From contig CASFPB010000004.1 of NCBI GenBank assembly GCA_949296605.1, forward strand, positions 1 through 33,573: a stretch of DNA of 33,573 nt. The letters run 5' to 3'. The first letter of the stretch is position 1. Every line of letters starts with the position of its first letter. A program made the translations under genes and the position numbers. The DNA comes from an uncultured bacterium. GTDB lineage: Bacteria > Bacillota_I > Bacilli_A > RF39 > UBA660. This document shows, piece after piece, positions 22,880 through 30,285 of this stretch. Below the pieces are notes generated by a model that saw nothing but the letters and a program-made list of their open reading frames with translations, searched no databases and had not been told where the DNA came from.

Positions 22880-24928
22880 ATGAAAATTATAAAGCAAAGA
22901 GATTTAAAAGATTGTGGTGTTTGTTCTTTGGCATCAATAATACAAAATTATGGTGGTTATGTATCATTAGAAAGAATAAGATTAGATACTAAAACTAATA
23001 ACAACGGAACTAATGCATTAAATATAATAGAAGCTAGTAAAAAATATGGATTTGATGCAATAGGTATAAAAGTTCCAAATTTAGAAAATAATGCAATTAA
23101 ATTACCTGCAATTGCACATTTAACGTTAAAAAACGGATATAATCATTATGTAGTAATTTATAAAATAACTAAAAATAAAGTAATTATAATGGACCCTGCA
23201 AAAGGAAAAGTAATTAAGTCTAAACAAGATTTTTATCAAGAATGGACAAATGTTTTACTGATTTTTTATCCTAAAAGAAAAATAACAGTTTTTAAAAAAG
23301 GAGAAAATTTGTTAGAATTATTTATAAAAATAATTTGCCACGAGAAAAAACTATTTTTATATATCATATTATTTAGTATTTTCTTAACAATTTTTACTAT
23401 TATTGGAAGTTATTATTTTCAAATAATGATTGAATCCATAACCTTAAATTATTATAAAAGTTATTTAAAGTTTTTTGTTATTGTATTTGGAACAATACTC
23501 ATCTTAAAATTAATATTTTGCTATTTACGAGATTATTTAGAAACTTACATAGATAAAAATATAGATTGTTTGTTAAATGTAAATTTTATTAGCCATATAT
23601 TTAATCTCCCTTTAGAGGTAATAATTAACAGATCTGCTGGAGAAATAATGTTAAGGGTTAATGAACTTGCTAACCTTAAAAATCTATTTTCAGAAATTTT
23701 TATAAGTTGCTTATTAGATTTTATGTTAATGTTTATCTCAATACCACTACTTTATAATATAAGTAAAAGTTTGTTTTTAGCATTTTTTCTTTGTTTACTT
23801 GTATATTTTGTAATTGGTATAATTTCAAGTAAATTAATATTTAGGAAAGTATATCAAAATTTAGAATATGAATCTAATTATAATAATGTTTTATTAGAAA
23901 ATATAACTATGTTTAATAGTATAAAAAACTTAAATATAGTTGAAAAAAGGTTAAAAATTATTTATAAAAGTTTAGTTGATTTTTTATTTGATAGTTTTAA
24001 ATTTAATAAAAACTTAAATATAATAAATAATCTAAAAAGAATTATTAGTGATTTAAGCTTTTTTATAATAAATACATGGGGGTTTTATTTAGTATATAAA
24101 AATAAGCTTAATATTACAGATATTGTAACTTTTAATACATTACTAGTATATTTTTATGATCCATTAAAAAATTGTATAGATAGTATTCCAAAGTATAATT
24201 TTTTAAAAGCTACTTATGCAAAAATAAATGATTTTTTAAGTGTTGATATCGAAAAAAAAGAACATACTCATAAATTATTAAATAATAATATTTTTATAGA
24301 TAAATTAACTTATACATATAATAAAATAGATAAAATATTTGATAATTTTACTTTAAATATTAAAAGGGGAAGTTTTATATGCCTAAAAGGAAATAGTGGT
24401 AGTGGTAAATCAACTTTATGCAAAATTTTAGATAAATATATACTAGATTATACAGGAAATATTTTTATTGGAAGTGAAAATTTAAAAGACATTAATAGAA
24501 CAACAATAAGAAAAAATATTACGTATGTAAGTCAAAATGAAGCATTAATTAATGATACTATTAAAGAAAATATTATACTTGGAAGAAAAGTAGGAGAAAA
24601 ACAATTTTTAGAAATATGTAAAATATGTTGTATAGATAAAATAGTTGATAATAAAATAATGCGTTTTAATACTACGATTAATAATGAAAAAAATAATATC
24701 TCAGGCGGAGAAGCTCAAAGAATAATATTAGCTCGAGCATTATTAAATAAATTTGAAATACTTATTTTAGATGAAGCATTAAGTGAAGTTGATTATGATT
24801 TAGAAAATGAAATACTAGCTAATATTAAAAATAAATATAAAGGAAAAACAATTATTTATATTACTCATAAAAATATTATAAATATTTTTGATAAAGTAAT
24901 TACTTTTAGGAGAAATAATGAATTATGA
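22880..24928 (+). CDS. Peptidase-containing ABC exporter (C39 family)
   Basis: A single-chain exporter that removes double-glycine leaders and exports the peptide. The C39 domain (1-140) has Gln6, Cys12 (KDCGVCSL), His89 (NHYVVIY) and Asp105 (DPAKG), the full catalytic set. A six-helix transmembrane domain follows (about 155-440). The ATPase domain (about 470-682) has Walker A KGNSGSGKSTL, Q-loop SQNE, signature ISGGEAQ, Walker B ILILDEALSE and an H-loop His in YITHK. The ATG at 22880 gives the usual MK start; a TTG at 22877 is closer to AAGGGAG (22861-22867) and is possible. It overlaps the next gene by 11 nt, and two leader peptides follow, supplying its substrates. Confidence 0.93.
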   Translation: MKIIKQRDLKDCGVCSLASIIQNYGGYVSLERIRLDTKTNNNGTNALNIIEASKKYGFDAIGIKVPNLENNAIKLPAIAHLTLKNGYNHYVVIYKITKNKVIIMDPAKGKVIKSKQDFYQEWTNVLLIFYPKRKITVFKKGENLLELFIKIICHEKKLFLYIILFSIFLTIFTIIGSYYFQIMIESITLNYYKSYLKFFVIVFGTILILKLIFCYLRDYLETYIDKNIDCLLNVNFISHIFNLPLEVIINRSAGEIMLRVNELANLKNLFSEIFISCLLDFMLMFISIPLLYNISKSLFLAFFLCLLVYFVIGIISSKLIFRKVYQNLEYESNYNNVLLENITMFNSIKNLNIVEKRLKIIYKSLVDFLFDSFKFNKNLNIINNLKRIISDLSFFIINTWGFYLVYKNKLNITDIVTFNTLLVYFYDPLKNCIDSIPKYNFLKATYAKINDFLSVDIEKKEHTHKLLNNNIFIDKLTYTYNKIDKIFDNFTLNIKRGSFICLKGNSGSGKSTLCKILDKYILDYTGNIFIGSENLKDINRTTIRKNITYVSQNEALINDTIKENIILGRKVGEKQFLEICKICCIDKIVDNKIMRFNTTINNEKNNISGGEAQRIILARALLNKFEILILDEALSEVDYDLENEILANIKNKYKGKTIIYITHKNIINIFDKVITFRRNNEL

Positions 24929-25322
24929 AGAATTATTACGAATAGATTGCATTATTTATAAAAAAATACTTATTACTGCTATTATAATTATAATAATTTT
25001 TTTGAGTTTATTAAATGTAAGTTTCTATGATGTATATAATACAAAAGGATATATAACAAATAATAATTTAGTTTTAAATATACCATATGATTACTCTGAT
25101 ACTATAGCTAGTGGAAAATATTTAAAAATTAATAATACTAAGTATAATTTAAAAATTATTGCTGTTAATAGTCCAATTGTTGATACAAATTCTAATTTAA
25201 CATATCAACAAATAATTATAAGTTTAGATGAAATTTTAAATTACAAGGATAATACCATATTAAATGTAAGTATTTACTATAATAAAGAAAAATTGCTAGA
25301 TAAAATTAAAAGGTTATTATAA
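24918..25322 (+). CDS. Short membrane-anchored export accessory protein (HlyD/MFP-like remnant)
   Basis: A 134-aa protein with one N-terminal membrane helix (about 17-37, very Ile-rich) and a small extracytoplasmic domain of beta character. The C-terminal NVSIYYNKEKLLDKIKRLL resembles the end of HlyD-type membrane fusion proteins. The long coiled-coil and lipoyl parts of such proteins (usually 400 or more residues) are absent. The simplest reading is a minimal accessory subunit of the C39 exporter. A divergent bacteriocin immunity protein is an alternative, since none is otherwise present. The start overlaps the exporter gene, and its stop codon is fused to the next ribosome-binding site (TAAGGAGG). 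Confidence 0.55.
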   Translation: MNYEELLRIDCIIYKKILITAIIIIIIFLSLLNVSFYDVYNTKGYITNNNLVLNIPYDYSDTIASGKYLKINNTKYNLKIIAVNSPIVDTNSNLTYQQIIISLDEILNYKDNTILNVSIYYNKEKLLDKIKRLL

Positions 25323-25332
25323 GGAGGTTTTT

Positions 25333-25455
25333 TTGGTTGAATTAAATAAAAATGAATTACAAGGGATCAATGCAGGATCTAAAACTGTTTGGCTTGTGAT
25401 TGGTGGGGTTGCTCTTTTTGCAATAGGTATATTTTGCGGATTATTTGAAAAATAG
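25333..25455 (+). CDS. Bacteriocin-like precursor peptide 1 (Gly-type leader)
   Basis: A 40-aa precursor starting at TTG (25333), with AAGGAGG at 25321-25327. The leader MVELNKNELQGINAG fits the C39-processed consensus exactly: L-12, E-8, L-7, I-4, A-2, G-1. The predicted mature peptide is 25 residues, starting SKTVWLVIGG. It is strongly hydrophobic, carries a GIFCG (GxxxG) motif and one Cys, and ends in FEK. Such peptides insert in membranes; GxxxG motifs mediate helix pairing in two-peptide (class IIb) bacteriocins. A signalling peptide is a less likely alternative. It belongs to the exporter operon and lies 14 nt before the second precursor. Confidence 0.78.
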   Translation: MVELNKNELQGINAGSKTVWLVIGGVALFAIGIFCGLFEK

Positions 25456-25469
25456 GAAAGGAGGATAAA

Positions 25470-25616
25470 ATGAAATTAAAAGATGAAGAATTAATTCATG
25501 TTATTGGAGGAGCTATTTCAGCAACATTTTTAAATGCAGTTGCTAGAATTGGTGAATTTATATTTGAAATTGGTCGTAGCATAGGAAAAAATTTGCGAAG
25601 ATTAATATTTAATTAA
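25470..25616 (+). CDS. Bacteriocin-like precursor peptide 2 (double-glycine leader)
   Basis: A 48-aa precursor starting at ATG with AAGGAGG at 25458-25464. The leader MKLKDEELIHVIGG shows L-12, E-8, L-7, V-4, G-2, G-1. The predicted mature peptide of 34 residues starts AISATFLNAVARIG, contains GRSIG (GxxxG) and ends in a basic tail with NLRRLIFN. Counting K/R against E gives net +3, and the pattern is amphipathic. Together with peptide 1 it fits a two-component pore-forming bacteriocin. Only a weak AATATT hairpin (25604-25620) follows before the rpsU promoter. Activity and the need for both peptides are inferred. Confidence 0.82.
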   Translation: MKLKDEELIHVIGGAISATFLNAVARIGEFIFEIGRSIGKNLRRLIFN

Positions 25617-25638
25617 TATTTTTCTAGATAATTTAAGG

Positions 25639-25667
25639 TTGAAATGCTTAAAACGTGATGATATAAT
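25639..25667 (+). promoter_or_regulatory. Promoter of rpsU-yqeY
   Basis: TTGAAA (25639-25644), 17-nt spacer, TATAAT (25662-25667). It separates rpsU from the peptide operon. Confidence 0.8.
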
Positions 25668-25700
25668 ATATTTTAGAAAAAACGGAAGGGAGGGCTGAAT

Positions 25701-25886
25701 ATGACAAAAGTAGTGGTTCAAAATGGAAATGTTGATTTAGCATTGAAAAAGTTTAAAGCAAAAGTTGCACGTAGCGGAGTCCCTTCTGAAATAAAAAAAA
25801 GAAAACACTATGAAAAACCTGGTGTAAGAAGAAGAAATGAAATAAAAGAAGGAATTAAAAACTCTCACAAAAAGAATAGAGGCTAA
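25701..25886 (+). CDS. rpsU: 30S ribosomal protein S21
   Basis: Small, very basic 61-aa ribosomal protein of the 30S subunit. It shows the family pattern of an N-terminal VVVQNGNVDLALKKFK followed by EIKKRKHYEKPGVRRR and a Lys/Arg tail. AGGGAGGG precedes the ATG. It lies 2 nt before yqeY, as in Bacillus, and opens the conserved rpsU-yqeY-yqfC-yqfD cluster. It has its own promoter at 25639-25667. Confidence 0.96.
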   Translation: MTKVVVQNGNVDLALKKFKAKVARSGVPSEIKKRKHYEKPGVRRRNEIKEGIKNSHKKNRG

Positions 25887-25888
25887 AA

Positions 25889-26335
25889 ATGAATATTAAA
25901 ATTGATGATGATTTAAAAAATGCAATGAAAGAAAAAGATACTTTTAAATTATCAGTATTAAGAATGTTGAAAAGTGCATTACAATTAGAAAAGATTGCTA
26001 AAAAACATGAATTAGATGATAATGAAATTATAACTGTTATTAAAAAACAAGTAAAATTAAGAAAAGATTCTATTTTAGAATATAAAAAATATAATAAAGA
26101 AGAATCAGTTAAAGATTTAGAAAAAGAAATTGAAATATTATCAGTATATTTACCAGAAGAAATGTCTATTGAAGAAATTAATGCTTTAATTGATGAAGTA
26201 TTTAAAGATACAAATCCATCAAGTATTAAAGATATGGGAAATGTTATGAAATTGGTAAATGAAAAAATTGCAGGTAAGAACGCTGATATGTCATTAATAA
26301 GTAAAACAGTTAAAGAAAAATTATCAGCATTATAA
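25889..26335 (+). CDS. yqeY: YqeY / GatB-Yqey family protein
   Basis: A 148-aa cytosolic helical protein of the YqeY family, related to the tRNA-binding tail of GatB and thought to interact with tRNA-related processes; its exact role is unsettled. Family hallmarks are visible: an N-terminal DDLKNAMKEKD followed by LSVLRMLKSAL, a central VIKKQVKLRKDSI, then LPEEMSIEEINALI and a late GKNADMSLISKTVKE. It has the normal length. It follows rpsU at 2 nt and ends in a strong terminator. Confidence 0.93.
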   Translation: MNIKIDDDLKNAMKEKDTFKLSVLRMLKSALQLEKIAKKHELDDNEIITVIKKQVKLRKDSILEYKKYNKEESVKDLEKEIEILSVYLPEEMSIEEINALIDEVFKDTNPSSIKDMGNVMKLVNEKIAGKNADMSLISKTVKEKLSAL

Positions 26336-26336
26336 T

Positions 26337-26362
26337 CTCAGTTTAAAAACTGAGGTTTTTTT
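26337..26362 (+). terminator. Terminator of rpsU-yqeY
   Basis: CTCAGTTT (26337-26344) pairs with AAACTGAG (26347-26354), then T7. Confidence 0.88.
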
Positions 26363-26410
26363 ATTAAAATTTATAAATTAATTTATGCATATAATTAATA
26401 AGGTGATTTA

Positions 26411-26656
26411 ATGAATCTAAAAGAAAGTCTTGTTAATTTTTTGTATGATAAAAACTACTTTATAAATATATATGATGATTACACACATATTTTTAATTTT
26501 AAAGAATTAATAAGTTTATCTGACAAAAAAATAATATTGAGTTTAGAAAAATTTAAAGTTGAAATCATAGGTAATGATATGTTTATTAAAAAAATGAGTA
26601 AAAATGAAATTCTTATAAAAGGCATAATTGATAAAGTGGGTTTTTTATATGAATAA
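26411..26656 (+). CDS. yqfC: Sporulation protein YqfC (YabP/YqfC family)
   Basis: An 81-aa protein of the YabP/YqfC family. It matches the family pattern: a hydrophobic-polar strand region with YDDYTHIFNFKELISLSDKK, then KFKVEIIGNDMFIKKMSKNEILIKG and a short IDKVGFLYE end. In Bacillus, yqfC is a sigma-E-dependent sporulation gene immediately before yqfD, and the same order is seen here with an 8-nt overlap. GGTG precedes the ATG. The molecular function is not established for the family. Confidence 0.8.
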   Translation: MNLKESLVNFLYDKNYFINIYDDYTHIFNFKELISLSDKKIILSLEKFKVEIIGNDMFIKKMSKNEILIKGIIDKVGFLYE

Positions 26657-27809
26657 AAAAACAATATGGATTTTTGCTGAGTGTAAGGATTATTATAAAT
26701 TAATTTATAAGTTGCAATACTTAAATATATTTATTTATGATATTAATTATTCAAATAACCAAATACATTTAAAGATTAACAGTAATGATTTTAAACGTAT
26801 AAAAAAATATTTAATTAGCTATAATTTTAAAAAGGAGAGTAATACTGGAATATATAGTATTATAAAAAAAATTAATGATAAAAAAATATTTGTAAGTTGC
26901 ATACTAATTGGATTAATTGTTTTTATTTTATTAAGTAATTTAGTAGTTAAAATAAATATAATTCATGAAAATAAAGAAATAAGGGAATTAATTAAAGAAG
27001 AATTAGATGAATATGGAATTAAAGTTTTAAGTTTTAAAAAAAATTATAAAGAACTAGATAAAATAAGAAATGAAATTTTGGATAAATATCCGGATAAACT
27101 TGATTGGATGGAATTTGAAGTAAATGGAATGATTATAAATGTTAAAGTAGAAGAAAGAATAATTACAGATATAAACAAAGAAAATAAAGTTTGTGATTTA
27201 GTAGCTGTAAAATCTGGAGTTATTAATGATATTTTAGTAACTTCTGGAGATATTTTAGTAAATATTAATGATTATGTTCGAAAAGGAGATATTTTAGCAA
27301 CTGGAATAATTAAATATAACGAAGAAGATAAAAGATATACTTGTGCATCAGGTTCTGTTTATGCAACAATTTGGTATACAGTATCTGTATCTATTCCTCT
27401 AAATTATTATGATTATGTTGAAACCGGTGATAAAAAATATAATTTGATTTGGGAAAATGATGGAAATAAAAAGAAAATTTTAAAAAGTAGATTTGAAAAT
27501 TATAATAGTAAATTACATAATATATTTCACATTTTTGATTTTAAATTATATTTAGAAGAAGAAAGAGAAACAAAAAAAATTTTAAAAACTTATAGTGAAG
27601 ATGAAGCATTAGAAGAAGGCATTAAAAAAGCTATAAATAGCGTAAAAATCAAACTAAACGATAATGATGAAATAATTGATAAAAAAGTTTTGAAAAAAAC
27701 AATAAATGATAGTAAAATGGATATAGAAGTGTTTGTTATTGCTAAAGAAGTAATAAGTGCTCAAAAAGAAGTAATTATAGATCATAATAATGAAGAAGGG
27801 ATTGATTAG
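26649..27809 (+). CDS. yqfD: Sporulation protein YqfD
   Basis: A 386-aa membrane protein of the YqfD family. It has a cytosolic N-terminal domain of about 80 residues, one membrane helix (about 83-105, ILIGLIVFILLSNLVVKI), then a large extracytoplasmic domain. That domain contains KYPDKLDWMEFEVNGMIINV and VAVKSGVINDILVTSGDILV, which is typical of the family. The ATG at 26649 is chosen; an upstream in-frame ATG at 26628 lies deep within yqfC. Known homologues are needed for efficient sporulation. In Bacillus, phoH and yqfF follow; here a VanZ-like gene does. Confidence 0.88.
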   Translation: MNKKTIWIFAECKDYYKLIYKLQYLNIFIYDINYSNNQIHLKINSNDFKRIKKYLISYNFKKESNTGIYSIIKKINDKKIFVSCILIGLIVFILLSNLVVKINIIHENKEIRELIKEELDEYGIKVLSFKKNYKELDKIRNEILDKYPDKLDWMEFEVNGMIINVKVEERIITDINKENKVCDLVAVKSGVINDILVTSGDILVNINDYVRKGDILATGIIKYNEEDKRYTCASGSVYATIWYTVSVSIPLNYYDYVETGDKKYNLIWENDGNKKKILKSRFENYNSKLHNIFHIFDFKLYLEEERETKKILKTYSEDEALEEGIKKAINSVKIKLNDNDEIIDKKVLKKTINDSKMDIEVFVIAKEVISAQKEVIIDHNNEEGID

Positions 27810-28428
27810 TTTGTTTATTAATACTATTAAATCAATTTTATTAGATAATTGGCCAATTCTTATTATATTTACTGTTACAATGATTTTAGTAAGGTTTTTT
27901 TATTTAAGAAGCCATAGAGAGAAAATTAGTTTTTACAAAGAATTGTTAATGTTAATTTCTATTTGTTACATATTTTTATTATTTCAATTATTAACAAAAG
28001 TAGAAATGAATTCTAGTAGTGGATTTAATATAATTCCATTTCAAGAAATTTTTAGATATGAAATTGGTAGTAGATTATTTATATTCAATGTTTTAGGAAA
28101 TATTATGGCTTTTGTATTATTTGGTTTAATAGTATCTAATTATATAAAACCAAAAACTGCTTTTGCTCCATTAGTTATATCATTTTTAGTTAGTGCAACA
28201 GTAGAATTTGTTCAATTAAATATAGGAAGAAGCTTTGATGTAGATGATATTATATTAAACGTAATTGGGGGTATTATAGGTTTTTTATTATATATTGGAT
28301 GGACTGCGATAAAAAAACATTTACCAAAAATATTTCAAAGTGATACTTTTTATAATATAATATGTGTGATTTTAATAGTAATATTATTAATTTATTTGGT
28401 TAATGTAATGGGGGTAGTTAATATATAA
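27790..28428 (+). CDS. VanZ-like membrane protein
   Basis: A 212-aa integral membrane protein with about five helices. It shows the VanZ-like pattern: NIIPFQEI, then NVLGNIMAFVLFG, then ATVEFVQLNIGRSFDVDDIILNVIGGIIG. VanZ itself gives low-level teicoplanin resistance; the role of this broad family is otherwise unknown. The ATG at 27790 overlaps yqfD by 20 nt and lacks a Shine-Dalgarno. An in-frame TTG at 27811, just after the yqfD stop and preceded by GAAGAAGGG, may be the true start. It shares one base with ybeY (TAATG). The position is normally held by phoH and a PgpH-type gene. Confidence 0.82.
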   Translation: MKKGLISLFINTIKSILLDNWPILIIFTVTMILVRFFYLRSHREKISFYKELLMLISICYIFLLFQLLTKVEMNSSSGFNIIPFQEIFRYEIGSRLFIFNVLGNIMAFVLFGLIVSNYIKPKTAFAPLVISFLVSATVEFVQLNIGRSFDVDDIILNVIGGIIGFLLYIGWTAIKKHLPKIFQSDTFYNIICVILIVILLIYLVNVMGVVNI

Positions 28429-28877
28429 TGAATGATTTTGAAATAATAGATAATTACGGTTGTGATTTTGACTATAGCTATTTAGGCAAAATAATTGATA
28501 GGACTTTAAAAATGGAAAATGTTGATAAAGCAACATTTAGTATAGTTTTTATAGATGATGAATATATGCATGAACTTAATTTAAAATATCGAGGAATTGA
28601 TAGAACTACGGATGTATTATCATTTGCATTTGAAGATAATAATAAAATTTGTTATAATATACGCCAATTGGGAGAAATATTTGTATCAATACCCAAAATG
28701 AAATCGCAAGCAGAAGAATACGGACATAGTGAAAAAAGAGAATTAGCATTTTTAGTTGTCCATGGCATTCTTCATTTACTTGGTTATGATCATACAAAGG
28801 GGTTAAAAGAAGAAAAAGAAATGTTTGAAAAGCAGGAGTTGGTATTAAATGAATTCGAAGAAACAAAGCGCTCATAA
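28428..28877 (+). CDS. ybeY: Endoribonuclease YbeY
   Basis: Metal-dependent endoribonuclease for 16S rRNA 3'-end maturation and ribosome quality control; 149 aa. The zinc signature HGILHLLGYDH (H-x3-H-x5-H) is near residue 112. The upstream YRGIDRTTDVLSFAF and LGEIFVSI are typical. The start is coupled to the VanZ-like gene through TAATG, and dgkA overlaps its 3' end by 29 nt. Confidence 0.95.
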   Translation: MNDFEIIDNYGCDFDYSYLGKIIDRTLKMENVDKATFSIVFIDDEYMHELNLKYRGIDRTTDVLSFAFEDNNKICYNIRQLGEIFVSIPKMKSQAEEYGHSEKRELAFLVVHGILHLLGYDHTKGLKEEKEMFEKQELVLNEFEETKRS

Positions 28878-29244
28878 AAAAATGAGTTTTAAAAGATTTT
28901 TAGACAGTATTAAATATTCAATTGCAGGATTAACATATAGTTATCGCAACGAACAAAGTTTATGGTTACATGGTATATCATCAATTTTAGCAATTATTTT
29001 AGGTTTGTTTTTAGACATTACATTTAATCAATGGGCAATAATAATTATTGCATTAGTAGTAGTTTTAGCAGTTGAACTTTTAAATACAGCAATAGAAGCA
29101 ACAGTAGATTTAGTTACAAAAGACATACACCCTTTAGCTAAAATTGCCAAAGATTGTGGTTCTGCAGCAGCTTTTGTAAGTGGAATTATGGCAACTATTA
29201 TTTGTTTATTTATATTTATACCTTACATATTAGAATTATTTTAA
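28849..29244 (+). CDS. dgkA: Diacylglycerol / undecaprenol kinase family (DgkA)
   Basis: A 131-aa membrane kinase with about three helices. The family core is clear: YRNEQSLWLHGISSILAII, then the catalytic signature AVELLNTAIEATVDLVTKD and KIAKDCGSAAAFVSG. Gram-positive members mostly phosphorylate undecaprenol for cell-wall synthesis. The ATG at 28849 overlaps ybeY and has GGAG about 11 nt upstream. An internal ATG at 28882 would remove a basic N-terminus. It lies between ybeY and era, as in Bacillus, but the usual cdd gene is absent. Confidence 0.93.
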   Translation: MNSKKQSAHKKMSFKRFLDSIKYSIAGLTYSYRNEQSLWLHGISSILAIILGLFLDITFNQWAIIIIALVVVLAVELLNTAIEATVDLVTKDIHPLAKIAKDCGSAAAFVSGIMATIICLFIFIPYILELF

Positions 29245-29262
29245 TAAAAGAAGGTGTTTTAA

Positions 29263-30147
29263 GTGAAAAGCGGTTTTGTTAGTATAATTGGAAGACCAAA
29301 CGTAGGGAAAAGTAGTTTAATAAACTCAATTATTAATAAAAAAGTAGCAATTACTAGTGATGTTTCTGGAACAACAAGAAATATTATTCAGGGGATATAT
29401 AATGAATCAGGATATCAAATAGTATTCGTAGATACACCAGGTATTCATAAACCAATAGGCAAATTAGGTAAGGTATTAAATAAACAAGCATACGCATTAA
29501 CAAAAGATGTAGATTTAATTTTATTTGTGGTAGATGTTGCAGCAGGTATAGGCAAAGGGGATAAATATATATTAGAAACATTAAAAGATAATAATGTGCC
29601 AGTTATTTTAGTTTTAAATAAAATAGATCAAATAAGCAATGTTAAGCTTTTAAAAATAATAGATGAATATAAAGATATTTATCCATTTGTAGAAATAGTT
29701 CCAACTTCTGCATTAAAAAATGATAATATAACGCACCTTATCAATGTAATTAAAAATTATTTACATGATGAAGTTCAATATTTTCCTGATGAATATTGGA
29801 CAAGTAGTAGTTTGAAGTTTATGGCAAGTGAAATTGTTAGAGAAAAATTATTGCATTTAACTGAAGATGAAATACCACATAGTATAACTTGTTATACAAT
29901 TAAATATGAAGAAAAAAAAGATATTGTAAATATAAGTGTAGATATAATAGTTGACAGGGATTCTATTAAAAAAATTGTTATAGGCGCTAATGGGAGTAGT
30001 TTAAAACAAGTAGGAATTTTAGCAAGAAGAGATATTGAAGAATTAGTTGGAAAAAAGGTATATTTAGAGCTATTTGTAAAAACTTTAAAAGACTGGCGAG
30101 AGAAAGAAAAATATTTAATTGATTTAGGTTTTATTGATAATGAATAA
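29263..30147 (+). CDS. era: GTPase Era
   Basis: A 294-aa GTPase that binds 16S rRNA and helps 30S assembly. The G domain has GRPNVGKSSLIN near residue 10, DTPGIHKP near 58 and NKID near 121. The KH domain (about 205-290) has IVIGANGSSLKQVGILARRD. It starts at GTG 29263, preceded by GAAGGTG. It stands in the conserved dgkA-era-yqzL-recO order. Confidence 0.97.
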   Translation: MKSGFVSIIGRPNVGKSSLINSIINKKVAITSDVSGTTRNIIQGIYNESGYQIVFVDTPGIHKPIGKLGKVLNKQAYALTKDVDLILFVVDVAAGIGKGDKYILETLKDNNVPVILVLNKIDQISNVKLLKIIDEYKDIYPFVEIVPTSALKNDNITHLINVIKNYLHDEVQYFPDEYWTSSSLKFMASEIVREKLLHLTEDEIPHSITCYTIKYEEKKDIVNISVDIIVDRDSIKKIVIGANGSSLKQVGILARRDIEELVGKKVYLELFVKTLKDWREKEKYLIDLGFIDNE

Positions 30148-30154
30148 AAAAAAT

Positions 30155-30191
30155 AATATTCACCCAATATATAATTAGGACGGTGAATATT
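30155..30191. repeat. Perfect hairpin covering the yqzL ribosome-binding site
   Basis: AATATTCACC (30155-30164) pairs perfectly with GGTGAATATT (30182-30191), 10 bp with a 17-nt loop. The right arm contains the GGTG Shine-Dalgarno of the small gene starting at 30194. On the minus strand the stem is followed by a T-rich run, so it could also stop leftward transcription. Confidence 0.65.
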
Positions 30192-30193
30192 GT

Positions 30194-30283
30194 ATGAAAA
30201 AAGAAGAATTATGGAAAAAATTTGAAAAAAGTGGAAAAATAGAAGATTACTTAAAATATAAAAATTATATAAAGAAGGGTTAA
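30194..30283 (+). CDS. yqzL: YqzL-like small protein
   Basis: A 29-aa open frame. LWKKFEKSGKIEDYLKYK fits the short YqzL pattern (aromatic, F, TG or SG, YL.YK), and the gene sits exactly where yqzL lies in Bacillus, between era and recO. GGTG at 30182-30185 is correctly spaced but lies within a hairpin. The stop is 2 nt before recO, so coupling is likely. The function of YqzL is unknown. Confidence 0.7.
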   Translation: MKKEELWKKFEKSGKIEDYLKYKNYIKKG

Positions 30284-30285
30284 TT

